Assembly: GCA_902786595.1 (NCBI GenBank)
Contig: CADADB010000005.1
Location: forward strand, 62,001 to 126,000
Direction of reading: 5' to 3'
Length of the DNA stretch: 64,000 nt
Source: an uncultured Bacteroidota bacterium
Lineage (GTDB): Bacteria; Bacteroidota; Bacteroidia; Bacteroidales; WCHB1-69
The notes under the pieces were generated by a model. That model ran no database searches, had not been told where the DNA came from, and saw only the letters and a program-made list of their open reading frames with translations. This document shows, in pieces, positions 41,842 to 49,899 of the stretch; positions within the stretch are counted from its first letter, which is position 1, and every line of letters begins with the position of its first letter. The translations under genes were made by a program, and so were the position numbers.

Positions 41842-43179
41842 TTATCTGGTCAACCGTTTATATCGTTCTGTCTTGATTTTAAGGTCGATGAGGGCGTCGG
41901 TGCGCTGGTTCTGGGCTTGAAGAAGCAAGGTCTGCGCCTCCAACAGCTCGGAAACGGCCACCATGCCTGCGTCGAAGTTGGCTTTCGTGTCGTGGAGGTT
42001 GGCTTCCGCGCTGCGCACGGAGGATTCGGCGAGCGTCACCTGACTGTTGGCCTCCTCGATGTTGCACCACGCCTGACGGGTCTCCAACGCCATCTTCTCC
42101 ACATAGTCGGCGCGCTCGTTCTCGGCCTTCTGGATGAGGTAATTCTGCTGACGTACCTTGTGCGCCGTCTCCCACCAGCCTGTCAATGGGACCTGCAATG
42201 TCATGAACGCCAGTGCGTTGTAGTCGTAGCGGTCGAAAATGAGACTGCCGTAGGAGGCGGAAGCTCCGATTATCAAATGCGGTACGCTCTCCCCGATGAC
42301 GATCTCTTTCTTCAGCTTCTCCGCCCTGACCTGACAATCCAACAGCTGTTTCTCCGTCCTGCGATACACTGCGTTCCGAATGTCCGCATCCGTCGGGGCT
42401 TCGCTACTCAAATCTTGACTGATTAAATCTGTAAGCGCCAGATTTTCATTGTATTCCATGCCAATCATTTGGCAGAGAAGCATGGCGGAGAGGGTGATGC
42501 CATTGTTTACTTTGAGGAGGTTAGACTGCATCTCGTTCTGCTTGAGCTCGACTTTCAGGACATCGTTGCGGGTCACCAGACCGGCTTCCGCTGCGACGGT
42601 CACGTCGCGGTGCAGCGTGTCTAAAAAGGTTATCGCCTGCTGCAGCGTTATCCGTTTTTCGAGGAGCGAGACGGTTTGCCAGTAGGTCTCTTCCACCTGC
42701 TGCAAGACTTGGTCGCGGGTCAGCTGGCTTTGGTAGTGCGAGGCGGCCACCCCCACGTCTGCCAGCGCATTGCCACCAACGATCTGTCCGCCCATGAAAA
42801 CCGGTTGCACGGCCGTCACCCCGACGCCCAGACCGCCGTCGCAGAGCGAAATCTTGTCGGAGAGTCCCATCGCCGCGCCGTACTCGTAGTAGAGATTATG
42901 CAGCTGCTGCCGTGCCGCGGCGCTCCCGATGTCGTCAATACCGTACTCGATCAACGGTTTCGCGGGAACATAGCCGATGCCCGTGGCGCTGATCTGTGGG
43001 AAATATTTCGTGCGGGCCTGCATCTTCACCTCCTGCGCCGCCTTCTCGTCCAGCACGGCATTCTTCACCGCCGCGTTGTTCCGCAACGCCATCGCCTTGC
43101 AGGTGTCCAAGGAGAGATGCTGCGCGGAACCCGCCACGCATCCCATGATCATCACTATGGTTATCCATGTCTTATTCAT
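41842..43179 (-). CDS. TolC-family outer-membrane efflux protein
   Basis: A 445-aa protein with signal peptide (TWITIVMIMGCVAGSAQ). Two repeated halves rich in long helices follow; each is of OEP type (SLDTCKAMALRNNAAVKNAV at the start, TLAESSVRSAEANLHDTKAN in the second half). TolC proteins form trimeric channels through the outer membrane. It is the last gene of the TetR-lipoprotein-MFP-RND operon and completes the tripartite pump. Confidence 0.93.
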   Translation of the reverse strand: MNKTWITIVMIMGCVAGSAQHLSLDTCKAMALRNNAAVKNAVLDEKAAQEVKMQARTKYFPQISATGIGYVPAKPLIEYGIDDIGSAAARQQLHNLYYEYGAAMGLSDKISLCDGGLGVGVTAVQPVFMGGQIVGGNALADVGVAASHYQSQLTRDQVLQQVEETYWQTVSLLEKRITLQQAITFLDTLHRDVTVAAEAGLVTRNDVLKVELKQNEMQSNLLKVNNGITLSAMLLCQMIGMEYNENLALTDLISQDLSSEAPTDADIRNAVYRRTEKQLLDCQVRAEKLKKEIVIGESVPHLIIGASASYGSLIFDRYDYNALAFMTLQVPLTGWWETAHKVRQQNYLIQKAENERADYVEKMALETRQAWCNIEEANSQVTLAESSVRSAEANLHDTKANFDAGMVAVSELLEAQTLLLQAQNQRTDALIDLKIKTERYKRLTR

Positions 43180-43199
43180 CGTTTTTCATCGTTTGTTCA

Positions 43200-43395
43200 T
43201 CGTTATTCGTCCCAGGGGTTTCGCTGCGCTCACCCCTGGCTACCGAGCTCTTGCCCCTTCGGGGCTGCTTAAGGAAGTTGTTTTGATCCCCCCCCTGCCC
43301 TTCGGGCATCCCCCCTAAAGGGGGGAATGGTCCTTCGACCGTATCTTTTGTCATTCAGCATTCAGCATTCAGCATTCAGCATTCAACATTCTACA
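43200..43395. repeat. Mosaic of repeats between RND and TolC genes
   Basis: In order: a CCCAGGGGTTTCGCTGCGCT/CACCCCTGG hairpin element (43211-43239; a relative at 40238-40262), a QPRRG repeat copy (43240-43276), a C-rich element with GCCCTTCGGGC and CCCCCC/GGGGGG arms (43284-43326), and copies of ATTCAGC up to the stop of the RND gene. Confidence 0.8.
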
Positions 43396-46300
43396 TTATT
43401 TAAAGATTTGCCAGTACATCACGGGCAGCACCGTCACCACCAACGGCAGCGAGAAGATGGTGCCGAAGCATATCACAACGCCCATGGGCATCCAGAGGGC
43501 GGTGTGCGCCACGATCATCGGCATCACGCCCAAAGCCGTGGTCGCGGAGGTGAGGAAGATGGGGCGCATACGGCGGCGGCCCGCTTCGAAGGCGGCCTCC
43601 CGGGCGCTGTACTGGTGCCGCTTCCGCAGACTCTCCGCGTACTCGAACATGATGATGGCGTTGCGCACGATGATGCCGATCAAGCTGACCACGCCCAACA
43701 CCGCCGTGATGCTGAAGTCGAGACGGAAAAGCCAGAGACCTAAACACGCCCCGAACACGCAGATCAGACTGGCCGACAGGGTCAAGAACACGATGTCCAA
43801 CCGCCCGAAATGGTAGAGCAGGAAGATGAACAGCACCAGCACCGCCGCGATGAAACTGAGGGCGATCTGCGGGATCACCATGTTGTTGGCGCCGGTGAGT
43901 CCGCCGTAGGTGATCTCCACGCCGTCGGCCATTGCCGGCTTGAGCTCCTCGTTGACGTACTTGTCGATTTTTTCCATCACCTTGGGTTGGCTGCAGCCGT
44001 AGTTGAGGTCCGCGCCCACGGTCACCGTGCGGATGCTATTGCGCCGGTTGATGACCGCGTCGTGCCACTCGGGACCCACCTCCGCCACCTGCCGCAACGG
44101 CACCCACGTGCCGGGGATGGAGGTGGGAATGAGGAAGTCTTCGAGGTCCTGGTAGGCGAGGGTGTCGCCGCTTTTACGGGTGTAGAGCATCACCGGCACT
44201 TTGTAGTCGCCCTCCCACACGTTGGTGAGGTTCTGCCCGCCGAGCGCCGAGGAGAGGTACAGCGACAACATGCTCTGCGTGACCCCGAGACGCGTGGCTT
44301 CGTCGCTCTTCAGCTTGATTCCGATGTCCTGCGAGGTCATGTCCATGTCGGAGTGTACCCAAGTCAGTTCCGGCATGGTGTTCAAGAAATTCTTTAGGGA
44401 GTCGGCAGCCGACTTCATCGCATCGAAGTCGTTGCCGGCGAAACGCACCTCCACGGGATTATTAACAGGTTGGTAATCAATCTGTTTGAAACGGATATAG
44501 GCGTTCGGGAAATGGTATTCGTATTTCGGTCCGTATTCGCGGATGAGCTTCAGGGTGTTCTTTTCGGAGGTGGTGTTGACGATGAACTGGGCGTAGTTCT
44601 TGTGCGCCATCTGCGGAGCGTAAGTGGCGTGGAAGCGCGGCGAGGAGCAGCCGATGAAGGAGGTCACGGAGGTCACCCGCGGGTCGGCGCGAAGCACGTG
44701 TTCCATGCTGTCGGCGATGGCCTCCGTCTGTTTAAGCGTGCTTCCCTCCGCGATGTGCATCTCCACGGCGAAGCAGTTGCGGTCGGCCTTCGGCAGCATC
44801 TGAATCTGCAGGCGCGTGAACAGGAACACGCCGAGAGAAATGGCGCTGACAGCCAAACAGATGACGATAGCAGGATGATGGAAACAGTGTGCCAGCACCT
44901 TGTCGTAGAGGTTCTGCAGAAGGACAAAGAATCGGTTCTGCGCCGCCTCGAACCGGTTTGGCGCGATACCGTCTTTGTTCCGCTTGATGAAAACCGTTGA
45001 CAGATAAGGGATTATCCATACGGCATAGAAGATGGAGCAGACTAACGCGAACAAGACCGTCCAGGGGAACAGCTGCACGAAGTCGCCCAACGGTCCGGTG
45101 ATGATACGGGTCATCGGGAAAAACATACCCGAGATGGCCAGCGTGGCCAACGACATCGGGACGAATAGCGTCTTGGTGCTGTTAAACGCTGAGTACCAGC
45201 GGGAATAGCCCTTCTGCAGCGTGTCGGTGTAGCCGTCGATGACGATGACCGAGTCATCCACGATCATGCCCAGCACCACAATGAGGGCGGCGAGGGTGAC
45301 CGTGTTCAGCTCGATGCCGAAGATGTACATCAGCCCCATGGTGATGGCGGTGCAGACGGGCACGCTGGAGCCGGACACCAAAGCCGTGCGCAGCGGGAAG
45401 AGTAGTAGCATCACCGCGATGACCACGAGTATGGAGAAGAGCAGGTCGCGCAGGAATGACATCACCGACTTGTTGACCACGTAGGGCTGGTTGGTGATCT
45501 TATGCATTTCGACATCCGGTGGCAGCGTCTGCTTGCATTTGGCAATCTCACTTTCCACCTTCTTGCCGAAAGCCACGATGTTGTTGCCGGGTGCCATCTC
45601 CATGGAAATCAGGACGGTGGATGCCCCGTTGTATTTGATGTGACTCTTGGCTTCGGCATAACGGCGCTGAATGTCAGCGATGTCGCGAAGCCGTACTTGA
45701 TGACCTAAAGGATCGGTGAAAATAATCTGTTCACCAATCTCATATTCAGATTGATAGGGGATTGATACATGTACTTGCGCATCGCCGGCTTCGTTCTCCA
45801 CGTTGCCGCCCATGGTGCGTATGCCTTGCGTGGCCAGTTCCACCAATAGCGCCCGTTGGCTGATGCCGTAGGAGGCTAATTTCTCTTGATCCACCAAAAC
45901 GGCGATTTCCTCGTTTTGCTGTCCGAGGATCTTGATGTTGCCCATCTCGGGGATGCTCCGCAGTCGGTCGCAGAGCTGTTCGGCGTAGTGCTCCAGCTCG
46001 CGTGGGGTCCGCTCGGGTGACTCCACGGTCAGCAGCATGGAGGATGTGTTGCCGAAGTCATCGACCACCACAATCTCCAGTACGCCCGCGGGCAGCGAGG
46101 TCTTCTTGAACAGCTGCAGCCCGTGACGTATCTTCGACCAGGCGCCGTCCTTGTCCTTCACTGACACGCGCAGCTCCGCATACACATACACGATGCCGTT
46201 CTCCGTCACCGAGTAGGTCTTCTCTTTGTCAATTTCGGCGTAGGTGAACAGGAAGCGCTCTAACGGCTTGGTGACCTGCTCCTCGACCTCCTGCGCCGTC

Positions 46301-46470
46301 GCGCCGGGATAGACCGCCGCCACCACGCCCTGCCGGATCGTGAACTGCGGGAACTCGTCCTTGTTTAGCTTTGTCAGTGCGAAAATGCCGAATACAACCA
46401 AGCACGCCACAATGAAGAAGATGATCTTGTGGCCGCGCATCGCGGAGAGGATATGGTGACGTTTATTCAA
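43396..46470 (-). CDS. RND-family multidrug/solute efflux pump
   Basis: A 1024-aa inner-membrane pump of AcrB/MMPL size with 12 membrane helices: one at the N-terminus, two clusters at about 335-530 and 850-1020, and two large periplasmic loops between. The N-terminal PQFTIRQGVVAAVYPGATAQ EVEEQVTKPLE pattern is typical of RND pumps. The proton-relay acidic pair appears as LGMIVDDSVIVIDGY in helix 4. It exports a substrate using the proton motive force, together with the MFP and TolC proteins of the same operon; the substrate is not evident. Confidence 0.95.
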   Translation of the reverse strand: MNKRHHILSAMRGHKIIFFIVACLVVFGIFALTKLNKDEFPQFTIRQGVVAAVYPGATAQEVEEQVTKPLERFLFTYAEIDKEKTYSVTENGIVYVYAELRVSVKDKDGAWSKIRHGLQLFKKTSLPAGVLEIVVVDDFGNTSSMLLTVESPERTPRELEHYAEQLCDRLRSIPEMGNIKILGQQNEEIAVLVDQEKLASYGISQRALLVELATQGIRTMGGNVENEAGDAQVHVSIPYQSEYEIGEQIIFTDPLGHQVRLRDIADIQRRYAEAKSHIKYNGASTVLISMEMAPGNNIVAFGKKVESEIAKCKQTLPPDVEMHKITNQPYVVNKSVMSFLRDLLFSILVVIAVMLLLFPLRTALVSGSSVPVCTAITMGLMYIFGIELNTVTLAALIVVLGMIVDDSVIVIDGYTDTLQKGYSRWYSAFNSTKTLFVPMSLATLAISGMFFPMTRIITGPLGDFVQLFPWTVLFALVCSIFYAVWIIPYLSTVFIKRNKDGIAPNRFEAAQNRFFVLLQNLYDKVLAHCFHHPAIVICLAVSAISLGVFLFTRLQIQMLPKADRNCFAVEMHIAEGSTLKQTEAIADSMEHVLRADPRVTSVTSFIGCSSPRFHATYAPQMAHKNYAQFIVNTTSEKNTLKLIREYGPKYEYHFPNAYIRFKQIDYQPVNNPVEVRFAGNDFDAMKSAADSLKNFLNTMPELTWVHSDMDMTSQDIGIKLKSDEATRLGVTQSMLSLYLSSALGGQNLTNVWEGDYKVPVMLYTRKSGDTLAYQDLEDFLIPTSIPGTWVPLRQVAEVGPEWHDAVINRRNSIRTVTVGADLNYGCSQPKVMEKIDKYVNEELKPAMADGVEITYGGLTGANNMVIPQIALSFIAAVLVLFIFLLYHFGRLDIVFLTLSASLICVFGACLGLWLFRLDFSITAVLGVVSLIGIIVRNAIIMFEYAESLRKRHQYSAREAAFEAGRRRMRPIFLTSATTALGVMPMIVAHTALWMPMGVVICFGTIFSLPLVVTVLPVMYWQIFK

Positions 46471-46683
46471 TGGTTATGGGTTATTGGTTATGGGTTATTG
46501 AAGCTTGTGAATAGTGATTAGTGAATAGTGATTAGTGAATAGTGATTAGTGAATAGTGATTAGTGAATAGTGATTAGTGAATAGTGATTGGTGAATAGTG
46601 ATTAGTGAATAGTGATTAGTGAATAGTGATTAGTGAATAGTGATTAGTGATTAGAAACTACTTTGGAGGTTAATTATCAATTA
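46471..46683. repeat. Long GTGAATAGTGATTA tandem array
   Basis: Copies of GGTTATGGGTTATT, then about ten copies of a 15-bp unit GTGAATAGTGATTA(G), then four copies of ATTATCA(ATT). It spans the space between the RND and MFP genes and directly adjoins both. It would be transcribed within the operon. Confidence 0.9.
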
Positions 46684-47709
46684 TCAATTATCAATTATCA
46701 ATTCCGCATTAAGGTAGAGTTTGTCCATCCCCGCCGTGATGACGGTGTCGCCGGGGTGGAGGCCGGAGGAGACGAGTACGCCGTTGGCGACAAATTCCGA
46801 AGAGGTGATGATGCGGTGTTGTGCGCGGCCGTTCTTCATCACCCAGACGGAGAGACCTTCGGGACGGGTTTGCACGCATTTGGCGGGAATCACAAAGCCC
46901 TGGTCATCAGGTTGTTCGAGCATTACCTTGCAGACCATTCCTGGCAGGAGCGAGCGGTCGGTGTTGGGGAAGGCGATCTTCACTTGGTAGCTGTGTGACA
47001 CGCGCGAGGAGGTTACGCTCCGGTCGGTGATGCGGCCTGTCATCATGCGGTTGTCCAAGGCGGGGACATAGACGTAGGCGTCTTCCCCGAGTTTCACGGA
47101 GTTGATTTCGCTTTCGGGTACCGAGAAGGTCACGCACACCTTGCCGAGGTCAAGAATCGTGACGGCGGGTTCGCCGGGCAGCAGCGAGCCGCCCGCTTTG
47201 GCGTTGCAACTGCCGATTACTCCCGATACGGGCGCCCGTAACGTACAGTCATCCAGTTGCTTCTTGGCAATCTGCTCCATTGAGCGGGCCTGCTCTAAGG
47301 TGGTCTGCATCTCCACCCACTTCACCTCGGCCAGACTGCCCTGGTCATACACTTTCTTCAGCCGTTTGTAGGCGTCCTCGGCCTGCTCCAGTGCGGCTTT
47401 GGCGGAGTTGTAGGCGTTCTGCGCGGTGGCGCTGTTGGCGGTGACGAGGATCTGCCCCTCGCGCACGCGGTCGCCCTCATGCACATAGACGCGTTCCACG
47501 CGTCCGCCCATGGGGAAGCTCACCGCCACCGACAGGTTTTCCTCCACGGTGCCCACGTAGGTGCGGGTCATGCCGCCGGCCACCGTATCGACCACCAGCA
47601 CTTCCACGTCTATGGGTGGACGCTCCTGTTTCGGTGCCTCGTGCTTGCAGCCGATTGCCACGATACTGAATACCGCCACGGCCATTATCAAGGATGTTGT
47701 TCGTTTCAT
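46684..47709 (-). CDS. RND periplasmic adaptor (membrane fusion) lipoprotein
   Basis: A 341-aa HlyD-type adaptor. Lipoprotein signal SIVAIGC (Cys 21), then the biotinyl-lipoyl-like halves GRVERVYVHEGDRVREGQIL and DCTLRAPVSGVIGSCNAKAGGSLLPG around a coiled-coil hairpin (residues 105-160), then beta-barrel and membrane-proximal domains. It bridges the RND pump and TolC channel. It starts 1 bp after the upstream lipoprotein gene. Confidence 0.94.
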   Translation of the reverse strand: MKRTTSLIMAVAVFSIVAIGCKHEAPKQERPPIDVEVLVVDTVAGGMTRTYVGTVEENLSVAVSFPMGGRVERVYVHEGDRVREGQILVTANSATAQNAYNSAKAALEQAEDAYKRLKKVYDQGSLAEVKWVEMQTTLEQARSMEQIAKKQLDDCTLRAPVSGVIGSCNAKAGGSLLPGEPAVTILDLGKVCVTFSVPESEINSVKLGEDAYVYVPALDNRMMTGRITDRSVTSSRVSHSYQVKIAFPNTDRSLLPGMVCKVMLEQPDDQGFVIPAKCVQTRPEGLSVWVMKNGRAQHRIITSSEFVANGVLVSSGLHPGDTVITAGMDKLYLNAELIIDN

Positions 47710-47710
47710 G

Positions 47711-48460
47711 TCAGTTCTTTTCTGCGATGATGGTCATTTCCGGTCCGCTGATGGTGACGGCGCTGTTGCCGCTCTGCGTTCCATTCCAAACCTCTCTGAG
47801 TATCAGGATGTTCCCGTTGACAGTTCCGCTGCCTGCCGCAGAGATGCGATAGACGATGGTGGCCTCCTCATCTTGGTTGAGGTCCAAGTCGATGTCGAGA
47901 TCTGGGATGCTGCTGGTGGAGAGGATGTTCGTGTTGAACGAGTGTGAGTCTATCAGCAGTGAGTCGCCGTGCAACGAGGCGTTCATCGTGTAGCATCCGC
48001 CGGTCATCTCGTTCATTGTGATGATGTAGCGGTCTTTGTCCGATTTGTCCCGCAGGATATTCATCTGTCCGTTCCGGTGGATAAGCCGGTAGGTCACCGC
48101 CCCGTCTGCGTCGGTCAACGCCACCTCGCCCGAGAGCTTGTAGCTGTAGTCGCCGGTGAGTGCTTGTCTGTCGCGATCGCAGGCCGTACACAGCACCGCC
48201 ATGACGAAGACACAGCATAGCGCGGCTATAGCTGTACGTGCCTTGCCCCACACTGAGCTATGCTTGTCGTTATTGTTGACTCCGCAGTCCGAACCAGGTT
48301 CCTGGTTCAATCCCCACACTGCGCTGCGGTTGTCGTTATCGCTGTCTCCGCAGTCCGAACCAGTCTCGTGTTTCAATCCCCACACTGCGCTGCGCTTATG
48401 TGGGGTTATTAGCGCTTCGCGCGTCTTGCCCCTTCGGGGCTGCTCAAGGAAAGTTTTCAT
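47711..48460 (-). CDS. Lipoprotein with 73-residue repeat-derived leader
   Basis: A 249-aa protein in the efflux operon. The only ATG before the signal segment is at 48460, so translation seems to start in a QPRRG repeat (MKTFLEQPRRGKTREALITP). Two 22-residue tandem units follow (RSAVWGLKHETGSDCG.. and RSAVWGLNQEPGSDCG..), then part of a third (HSSVWGK). Only then come the hydrophobic segment and lipobox (AVLCTAC, Cys 94). The mature part (residues 95-249) is beta-rich and unassigned. A non-ATG start near residue 75 cannot be excluded. The same leader type occurs at 7093. Its link to the pump is positional only. Confidence 0.7.
   Translation of the reverse strand: MKTFLEQPRRGKTREALITPHKRSAVWGLKHETGSDCGDSDNDNRSAVWGLNQEPGSDCGVNNNDKHSSVWGKARTAIAALCCVFVMAVLCTACDRDRQALTGDYSYKLSGEVALTDADGAVTYRLIHRNGQMNILRDKSDKDRYIITMNEMTGGCYTMNASLHGDSLLIDSHSFNTNILSTSSIPDLDIDLDLNQDEEATIVYRISAAGSGTVNGNILILREVWNGTQSGNSAVTISGPEMTIIAEKN
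48263..48394 (-). repeat. 66-bp in-frame tandem duplication
   Basis: Two 66-bp units (48329-48394 and 48263-48328) encode RSAVWGLKHETGSDCGDSDN and RSAVWGLNQEPGSDCGVNNN plus two residues each. The unit length equals that of the leading QPRRG segment (22 codons). Confidence 0.9.
48394..48460 (-). repeat. 'QPRRG' repeat, long coding copy
   Basis: The plus strand reads CCCCACA..GGGGTTATTAGCGC and CTTGCCCCTTCGGGGCTGCT then CAAGGAAA. Its minus strand supplies the first 22 codons of the lipoprotein gene. A further partial relative (CCCCACACTGCGCTCC..GGGGTTATTAGGATTC) is at 50723-50770. Confidence 0.8.
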
Positions 48461-48482
48461 ATATATTGGGGTTTTTCGTTAA

Positions 48483-48548
48483 TTCCTCATTAAATCATCG
48501 TTTCATCGTTTCATCGTTTCATCGCCTCATCGCCTCATCGTCTCATCG
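48483..48548. repeat. TCATCGTT/TCATCGCC tandem repeat
   Basis: About seven 8- to 9-bp units between the lipoprotein and TetR genes, same family as 15487-15534. They overlap the TetR stop codon, so the last residues of TetR (HDETMRR) are repeat-encoded. Confidence 0.8.
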
Positions 48549-49156
48549 TGTCCAACAAACTGCACGAACACGCTGTTGACGATCAAGTCGATGAGCATCT
48601 CGTAGGAGGGTTTGTACTGTTCGTATTTGTCTTCCACGAAGAAGGTGTGGCTCAGGCCGTTGAGGGTCACGCTGAGCATGTCGGCGAAAGCGACGGCCTG
48701 CTGCTCGACGGTTGCGGGCGGGTCGTCCGTCGGTTTGGCGTACCAGACCTTCTTGAACAGCTGGTGTTCCCAGTCTGAAAACTCGGCCATCCGATTCCGT
48801 AAGTTGTCGAAACGGAAGTCGTTGCCCTCCAGGTGTTTGTCTTTCATGGCGACTTGGAGTGTGCCGGCTTCGGCGAGGAGTTTCACGCGTGCGAGGAGGT
48901 ATTGGCGGAGGCGGGGCAGCACGGGTTGCCCGTCGCCGGCCATAGTTTCCGCCAGCCGTTGCTGGATATGGTCGATTTCCGAGATGACCGTGGTGCAGAA
49001 GAGTTCCTCCTTGTTGCTGAAATAGTTGTAGATGGAGCGTTTGGCCTTGTGCGCTTTCTGGGCGATGTCGTCCATGGAGGTCTTCTCGAAGCCGAACTTC
49101 CGGAAAAGTCCGCTCGCGACCTGCTGTATCACCTCGCCCGTCGTCGGTTTGTTCAT
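48527..49156 (-). CDS. TetR-family transcriptional regulator
   Basis: A 209-aa protein counted from the ATG at 49156. The N-terminal helix-turn-helix is VIQQVASGLFRKFGFEKTSM DDIAQKAHKAKRSIYNYFSNKEEL (about residues 7-50); the rest is an all-helical ligand-binding domain. An in-frame ATG at 49255 is rejected because it lies upstream of the -7 element at 49183-49191. It heads the efflux operon and most likely represses it, being released by a pump substrate. Its last seven codons come from a tandem repeat. Confidence 0.92.
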   Translation of the reverse strand: MNKPTTGEVIQQVASGLFRKFGFEKTSMDDIAQKAHKAKRSIYNYFSNKEELFCTTVISEIDHIQQRLAETMAGDGQPVLPRLRQYLLARVKLLAEAGTLQVAMKDKHLEGNDFRFDNLRNRMAEFSDWEHQLFKKVWYAKPTDDPPATVEQQAVAFADMLSVTLNGLSHTFFVEDKYEQYKPSYEMLIDLIVNSVFVQFVGHDETMRR

Positions 49157-49182
49157 TTTTTGCACGTTTTTAGTTTCAGGGT

Positions 49183-49191
49183 GCAAAAATA
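49183..49191 (-). promoter_or_regulatory. Promoter -7 element of TetR-efflux operon
   Basis: TATTTTTGC on the minus strand, 26 bp upstream of the TetR ATG. The divergent promoter for the toxin-antitoxin pair starts 18 bp away. Confidence 0.75.
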
Positions 49192-49208
49192 CAAAAATTC
49201 CGGTTTCT

Positions 49209-49240
49209 TTTGTCAAATCGGAATTTTTTTGTATCTTTGC
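49209..49240 (+). promoter_or_regulatory. Promoter of toxin-antitoxin pair
   Basis: TTTG (49209-49212), 19 bp, then TATCTTTGC (49232-49240): a textbook Bacteroidetes promoter, 24 bp ahead of the antitoxin ATG. The nearly symmetric TTTTGTCAAA (49208-49217) lies between the two divergent promoters. Confidence 0.85.
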
Positions 49241-49264
49241 CGTTGTATTAAACACACCAGAAAG

Positions 49265-49531
49265 ATGACAGCAGTGCAGTTAAACACAATGAATACGGAA
49301 TTGTGGCAGAGCATAGGCGCCATAGCCGACAGCGAGCCTCTGATGCGGAGACTGACTCGGTATGCCAAAAAGTTGGCGAAGGAAAAAAGAGACGAGGTGC
49401 TGATGAGCGATGAAGAATACTTTGCCAAGATTGAACGAGCCGAGCAACAGGCAGCCCGAGGGGAAGGCATGGAATTGTTGCCTGGCGAAGATCTGACTGC
49501 TTTCTTGAAACGTAACGGCTATGAAATATAA
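49265..49531 (+). CDS. Antitoxin of YoeB-type module
   Basis: An 88-aa acidic protein starting 24 bp after the promoter (an ATG at 49289 is an alternative). It contains LMRRLTRYAKKLAKEKRDEV and ends with MSDEEYFAKIERAEQQAARG and EDLTAFLKRNGYEI. Its last bases overlap the toxin gene by 11 bp, the usual arrangement for coupled antitoxin-toxin pairs. Sequence similarity to a named antitoxin family is weak by eye; the call rests mainly on its partner and layout. Confidence 0.8.
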   Translation: MTAVQLNTMNTELWQSIGAIADSEPLMRRLTRYAKKLAKEKRDEVLMSDEEYFAKIERAEQQAARGEGMELLPGEDLTAFLKRNGYEI

Positions 49532-49796
49532 AGTATTCATTATGCCTGAGGCCGCAAGCGATTTGCAACGCCTTGCCAAAAATGAACCTAAAGCTTTTGC
49601 CAAGGCCAATCGTTTCATAGAGGAGCTTGCGGAGCACCCAAAGACAGGCACAGGACATCCAGAACCGTTGAAAGGCAAACAGGAAGGACGATGGAGCCGT
49701 GAAATCACTAAGAAACACAGACTTGTGTATCGTATTTTCGAAACCGAGGTGTACGTTGACGTATTGACTGCCTACGGGCATTATGGCGACAAGTGA
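49521..49796 (+). CDS. YoeB/RelE-family mRNA interferase toxin
   Basis: A 91-aa protein of RelE/ParE fold. The segment GHPEPLKGKQEGRWSREITK KHRLVYRIF is characteristic of the YoeB/Txe branch, and the C-terminal LTAYGHYGDK carries the catalytic His/Tyr region. Such toxins cut mRNA at the ribosome when not bound by the antitoxin. It is followed by the convergent SGNH hydrolase gene. Confidence 0.92.
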   Translation: MKYKVFIMPEAASDLQRLAKNEPKAFAKANRFIEELAEHPKTGTGHPEPLKGKQEGRWSREITKKHRLVYRIFETEVYVDVLTAYGHYGDK

Positions 49797-49899
49797 CAGC
49801 TTGCGTTAGCGGCAGAATCTTGTGTGTTGCAGAGATTATTATAAGGGGGATGGCCTGCGTGTGAAGAAACATCCCCGCATATCGTTTTCCAAGACTGGA

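Noticed and set aside
49157..49255. Start at 49255 for TetR
   Set aside because: The promoter -7 element at 49183-49191 lies inside this stretch; TetR homology starts after 49156.
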